A DNA stretch of 7,918 nt from positions 1 through 7,918 of the forward strand of contig CAIQIY010000240.1 in NCBI GenBank assembly GCA_903871975.1. Direction: 5' to 3'. The translations under genes and the position numbers were made by a program. Shown here piece by piece: positions 6,404-7,918 of this stretch; within the stretch, counting starts at the first letter, position 1, and every line of letters begins with the position of its first letter. Origin of the DNA: an uncultured Chloroflexota bacterium. GTDB taxonomy: Bacteria > Chloroflexota > Chloroflexia > Chloroflexales > Roseiflexaceae. The notes beneath the pieces are model-generated. The model worked only from the letters and a program-made list of their open reading frames with translations, did not search any database and was not told the DNA's origin.

Positions 6404-6800
6404 TCGCCTGCTAGATGAACTCGAGGAAACACTCGCCGACGCGCGGCGGGTCCCGTTCAGCAGCAAGATCATCGTCGATGAGCATCGCCTCACCGACATC
6501 ATCGATCGGCTGCGGAGCGCCGCCCCCGACGAGCTCAAGCGCGCGCGGCGGGTCATCTCCGAGCAAGAGCGGCTCCTTGGCCAGGCCAATCACGTCGTGC
6601 AACAGACGCTCGATGAAAAGGGCCTGATGGCGGCCGTCGAAATTGAACGAACGCGCCTGCTCGACCAGGCGCGGCGCGACGCGAACGCGATCCGCGATGG
6701 TGCCGACGAGTATGCCCGCCAAGTGCTCGAAGACATGGAGCGCCGCCTCGCGACGATCCTGACGAGCGTCCAGAATGGGCTCAACGAGCTCCGTCGCTGA
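6387..6800 (+). CDS. SepIVA-like coiled-coil cell-division protein; no ordinary start codon
   Basis: 137 codons open after TGA 6384-6386. The N-terminal part (DELEETLADARRVPFSS, IIVD, LTDIIDRLR, APDELKRARRVI) matches the start of the actinobacterial DivIVA-like protein SepIVA from memory. The C-terminal part (ERTRLLDQARRDANAIRDGADEY...) matches its end; the long middle coiled coil is absent. SepIVA acts in septation and polar growth in mycobacteria. The neighbours coaD, DUF177 and rpmF also flank this family in many genomes. The whole protein is charged, helical and likely cytoplasmic. There is no ATG, GTG or TTG in frame before GTG 6597, which would leave only 67 residues and cut the conserved half. 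A strong purine tract (6374-6383) sits just upstream. Options are an ATC (6393) or CTG (6408) start, a one-base insertion near 6389 (dropping it joins GTG 6383), or frameshifting. Confidence 0.78.
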   Translation, partial: FDIELDRLLDELEETLADARRVPFSSKIIVDEHRLTDIIDRLRSAAPDELKRARRVISEQERLLGQANHVVQQTLDEKGLMAAVEIERTRLLDQARRDANAIRDGADEYARQVLEDMERRLATILTSVQNGLNELRR

Positions 6801-6801
6801 C

Positions 6802-6831
6802 TTGACACGCCGTCATGTCGTCGCCTATAAT
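6802..6831 (+). promoter_or_regulatory. Consensus sigma-70-type promoter for DUF177-rpmF-fabH
   Basis: TTGACA (6802-6807) and TATAAT (6826-6831), both exact, are separated by 18 bases. Transcription would start near 6838, leaving a short leader of about 22 bases before ATG 6861, with AAGGG (6848-6852) as ribosome site. The -35 box begins two bases after the stop of the preceding gene. Strong constitutive expression is expected, fitting the ribosomal protein gene downstream. Confidence 0.87.
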
Positions 6832-6860
6832 CCGGGCTTGTGTCATGAAGGGTCACACGT

Positions 6861-7406
6861 ATGGCGCCGCAAGTCACCCGGCCCGATCTGACGTTCAACG
6901 TCGCCCAATTACTCCGCGAAGACATTGGTGGTCGGCGCAGCCATGAGTTCGCCGAACCGTCGCTCACACTCGACGGTACGCTCGCGCTGCGCGATGTTCG
7001 CGGCATCGTACGACTGACCCGCACGGCCAGCGGCGTTCTCGCAGACGCGCGTGCCACCGGTGTCGTCGATCTCGAGTGCATCCGGTGCCTGACCGCCGTC
7101 GCCGAAGTGCTCACGATCACATTTCGCGACGAATTTCATGCACGCGTCGAAGTCAATACCGGAGTTCCGTTGCCGCCGCCCGATGAAGATGATCCGTTCT
7201 TCATCAGCGAGAATCACATGCTCGATCTCGGCGAGGCGATTCGCGAGTATGCGCTGATCGCCATGCCGATGCGCCCCCTATGCAAGCCCGATTGTCTCGG
7301 GCTATGTGCATCGTGTGGCGTCGATCGCAACATCGCGCCATGCACCTGTCAGGAGCAACGTGGCGATGATCGATTCGCAGCGCTGCGGGCGTTGCTGGAC
7401 GAGTAG
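6861..7406 (+). CDS. DUF177/YceD family protein (23S rRNA accumulation)
   Basis: 181 aa, DUF177 (YceD). E. coli YceD and its plant relatives are needed for normal 23S rRNA levels; the biochemical action is not settled. Seen here: CIRC (Cys73, Cys76), the signature MLDLGEAIREY (120-130) leading into MPMRPLC, and a C-terminal Cys cluster (Cys141, 145, 149, 152, 161, 163) that probably binds zinc, as in the Gram-positive, cyanobacterial and Chloroflexota branch. E. coli YceD lacks much of this cluster. The end (DRFAALRALLDE) is also typical. AAGGG 8 bases before ATG 6861 supports the start. rpmF follows after 21 bases, the classic yceD-rpmF pair, so both are cotranscribed from the promoter just upstream. 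Confidence 0.93.
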   Translation: MAPQVTRPDLTFNVAQLLREDIGGRRSHEFAEPSLTLDGTLALRDVRGIVRLTRTASGVLADARATGVVDLECIRCLTAVAEVLTITFRDEFHARVEVNTGVPLPPPDEDDPFFISENHMLDLGEAIREYALIAMPMRPLCKPDCLGLCASCGVDRNIAPCTCQEQRGDDRFAALRALLDE

Positions 7407-7427
7407 TACAGAAAGGACCGAGCCAGA

Positions 7428-7628
7428 ATGGGTGCCGTACCAAAAACCAAGGTCTCGCGTCACCGACGCGGCAATCGCCGACAGCACCAGCGCCTCGATG
7501 CACCGACGCTGGTGACATGCGCCAACTGCGGGCAGTTGATGCGCGCCCACCGCGTCTGTCGGGCGTGTGGCATGTATCGCGGGCGTCAGGTGATCGTGAT
7601 GGCACGCCCGACCACCGACGAAGAGTAA
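7428..7628 (+). CDS. rpmF: 50S ribosomal protein L32
   Basis: 66 aa, normal for L32. It starts MGAVPKTKVSRHRRGNRR, the basic rRNA-binding N-terminus of the family (usually MAVPKxKxSxxRR). The zinc-binding form is seen: Cys31, Cys34, Cys44, Cys47 (CANC and CRAC). Since this is the C+ type, its level could vary with zinc where a C- paralogue exists; none is in this window. ATG 7428 has AAGGA at 7413-7417. It is the second gene after the consensus promoter and is followed by fabH after 61 bases. No clear terminator lies between. Confidence 0.96.
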   Translation: MGAVPKTKVSRHRRGNRRQHQRLDAPTLVTCANCGQLMRAHRVCRACGMYRGRQVIVMARPTTDEE

Positions 7629-7689
7629 TCCGATCGCGTGCCGCGCGCATCGCGAGGTGCCGCGGCAGGTGTAGCCTGAGCGAGCCACC

Positions 7690-7918
7690 ATGACACCATA
7701 TGCAGCGATCACGGGTTGGGGCATGGCAGTGCCCGACCGAGTCGTGACAAACGCCGATCTGGAGCGACTCGTCGAGACGTCCGACGAATGGATCGTGACG
7801 CGCACTGGCATCCGCGAGCGGCACGTCGCCGTGCCGGGCGAACGCACATCGACGTTCGGCACCGAAGCAGGGCGTCGGGCGCTGGCGATGGCCGGTCTCG
7901 CGCCCGGCGACATCGATC
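7690..7918 (+). CDS. fabH: Beta-ketoacyl-ACP synthase III, 5' part
   Basis: Only the first 76 codons are in the window; the 3' end runs past 7918. KAS III condenses acetyl-CoA or another acyl-CoA with malonyl-ACP to start fatty-acid synthesis. The N-terminus has the family pattern ITGWGMAVPDRVVTNADLE (7-25), then TSDEWIVTRTGIRER (30-44), which contains residues contacting CoA in known FabH structures (Trp34, Arg38). The Cys-His-Asn triad would lie beyond the window. ATG 7690 is the only sensible start, though the ribosome site is weak. The gene follows rpmF directly; plsX, which separates them in many bacteria, is not here. Confidence 0.95.
   Translation, partial: MTPYAAITGWGMAVPDRVVTNADLERLVETSDEWIVTRTGIRERHVAVPGERTSTFGTEAGRRALAMAGLAPGDID

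Noticed and set aside
6597..6800. A 67-aa gene starting at GTG 6597
   Set aside because: This start would discard an upstream in-frame stretch with clear similarity to the SepIVA N-terminus, and no good ribosome site precedes it.
7629..7689. Palindrome TGCCGCGGCA (7658-7667) and repeated GTGCCGCG between rpmF and fabH
   Set aside because: Short, very GC-rich and without a T-run; expected by chance at this base composition, so not called a terminator or operator.

Overview
The window is GC-rich bacterial chromosome with tightly packed genes. It most likely comes from Chloroflexota (class Chloroflexia). This is inferred from protein style: a membrane GerMN protein with a four-cysteine 'CPxLGLK...RF...H.C' N-terminal module and a TPPAS-rich linker, a membrane-anchored Cas4-like nuclease, and the gene order rsmD-coaD-(SepIVA-like)-DUF177-rpmF-fabH. 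No CRISPR array, cas1/cas2, insertion sequence, tRNA or rRNA was seen.

Left block (1-2578, + strand). An intact site-2 protease gene (rseP) is followed by four short genes in a chain. The first overlaps the end of rseP; each of the other three starts inside the previous stop codon (GTGA, GTGA, ATGA). The first two together carry the parts expected of one Cas4/Dna2-type iron-sulfur nuclease: the N-terminal cysteine is in one ORF, the catalytic core and three C-terminal cysteines in the next. Each ORF has one membrane segment. The third encodes a small acidic helical protein of unknown role. The fourth encodes a small protein with a possible beta-barrel part and a CxxC...CxxC zinc ribbon. This chain is the least described part of the window.

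Middle block (2579-4480). A convergent, minus-strand gene encodes a membrane-anchored protein with two tandem GerMN domains. Its linker is encoded by a 12-copy, 18-bp tandem repeat. A perfect TATAAT on the minus strand lies upstream. The divergent spacer separates it from the right block.

Right block (4481-7918, + strand). A YfcE/MJ0936-like metallophosphoesterase gene is followed by rsmD (16S rRNA methyltransferase) and coaD (phosphopantetheine adenylyltransferase), the latter two overlapping by ATGA. Next is a short coiled-coil gene resembling the division protein SepIVA. Its conserved N-terminal half is plainly encoded but has no ordinary start codon. Two bases after its stop lies a consensus promoter (TTGACA-18-TATAAT) for DUF177/yceD, rpmF (L32) and fabH (KAS III, cut by the window end). 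The block joins ribosome maturation, CoA and fatty-acid synthesis and cell division.

Main points for a second look: the start-less SepIVA-like gene, the two-ORF membrane-tethered Cas4-like nuclease with its coupled small genes, and the expandable repeat in the GerMN linker.
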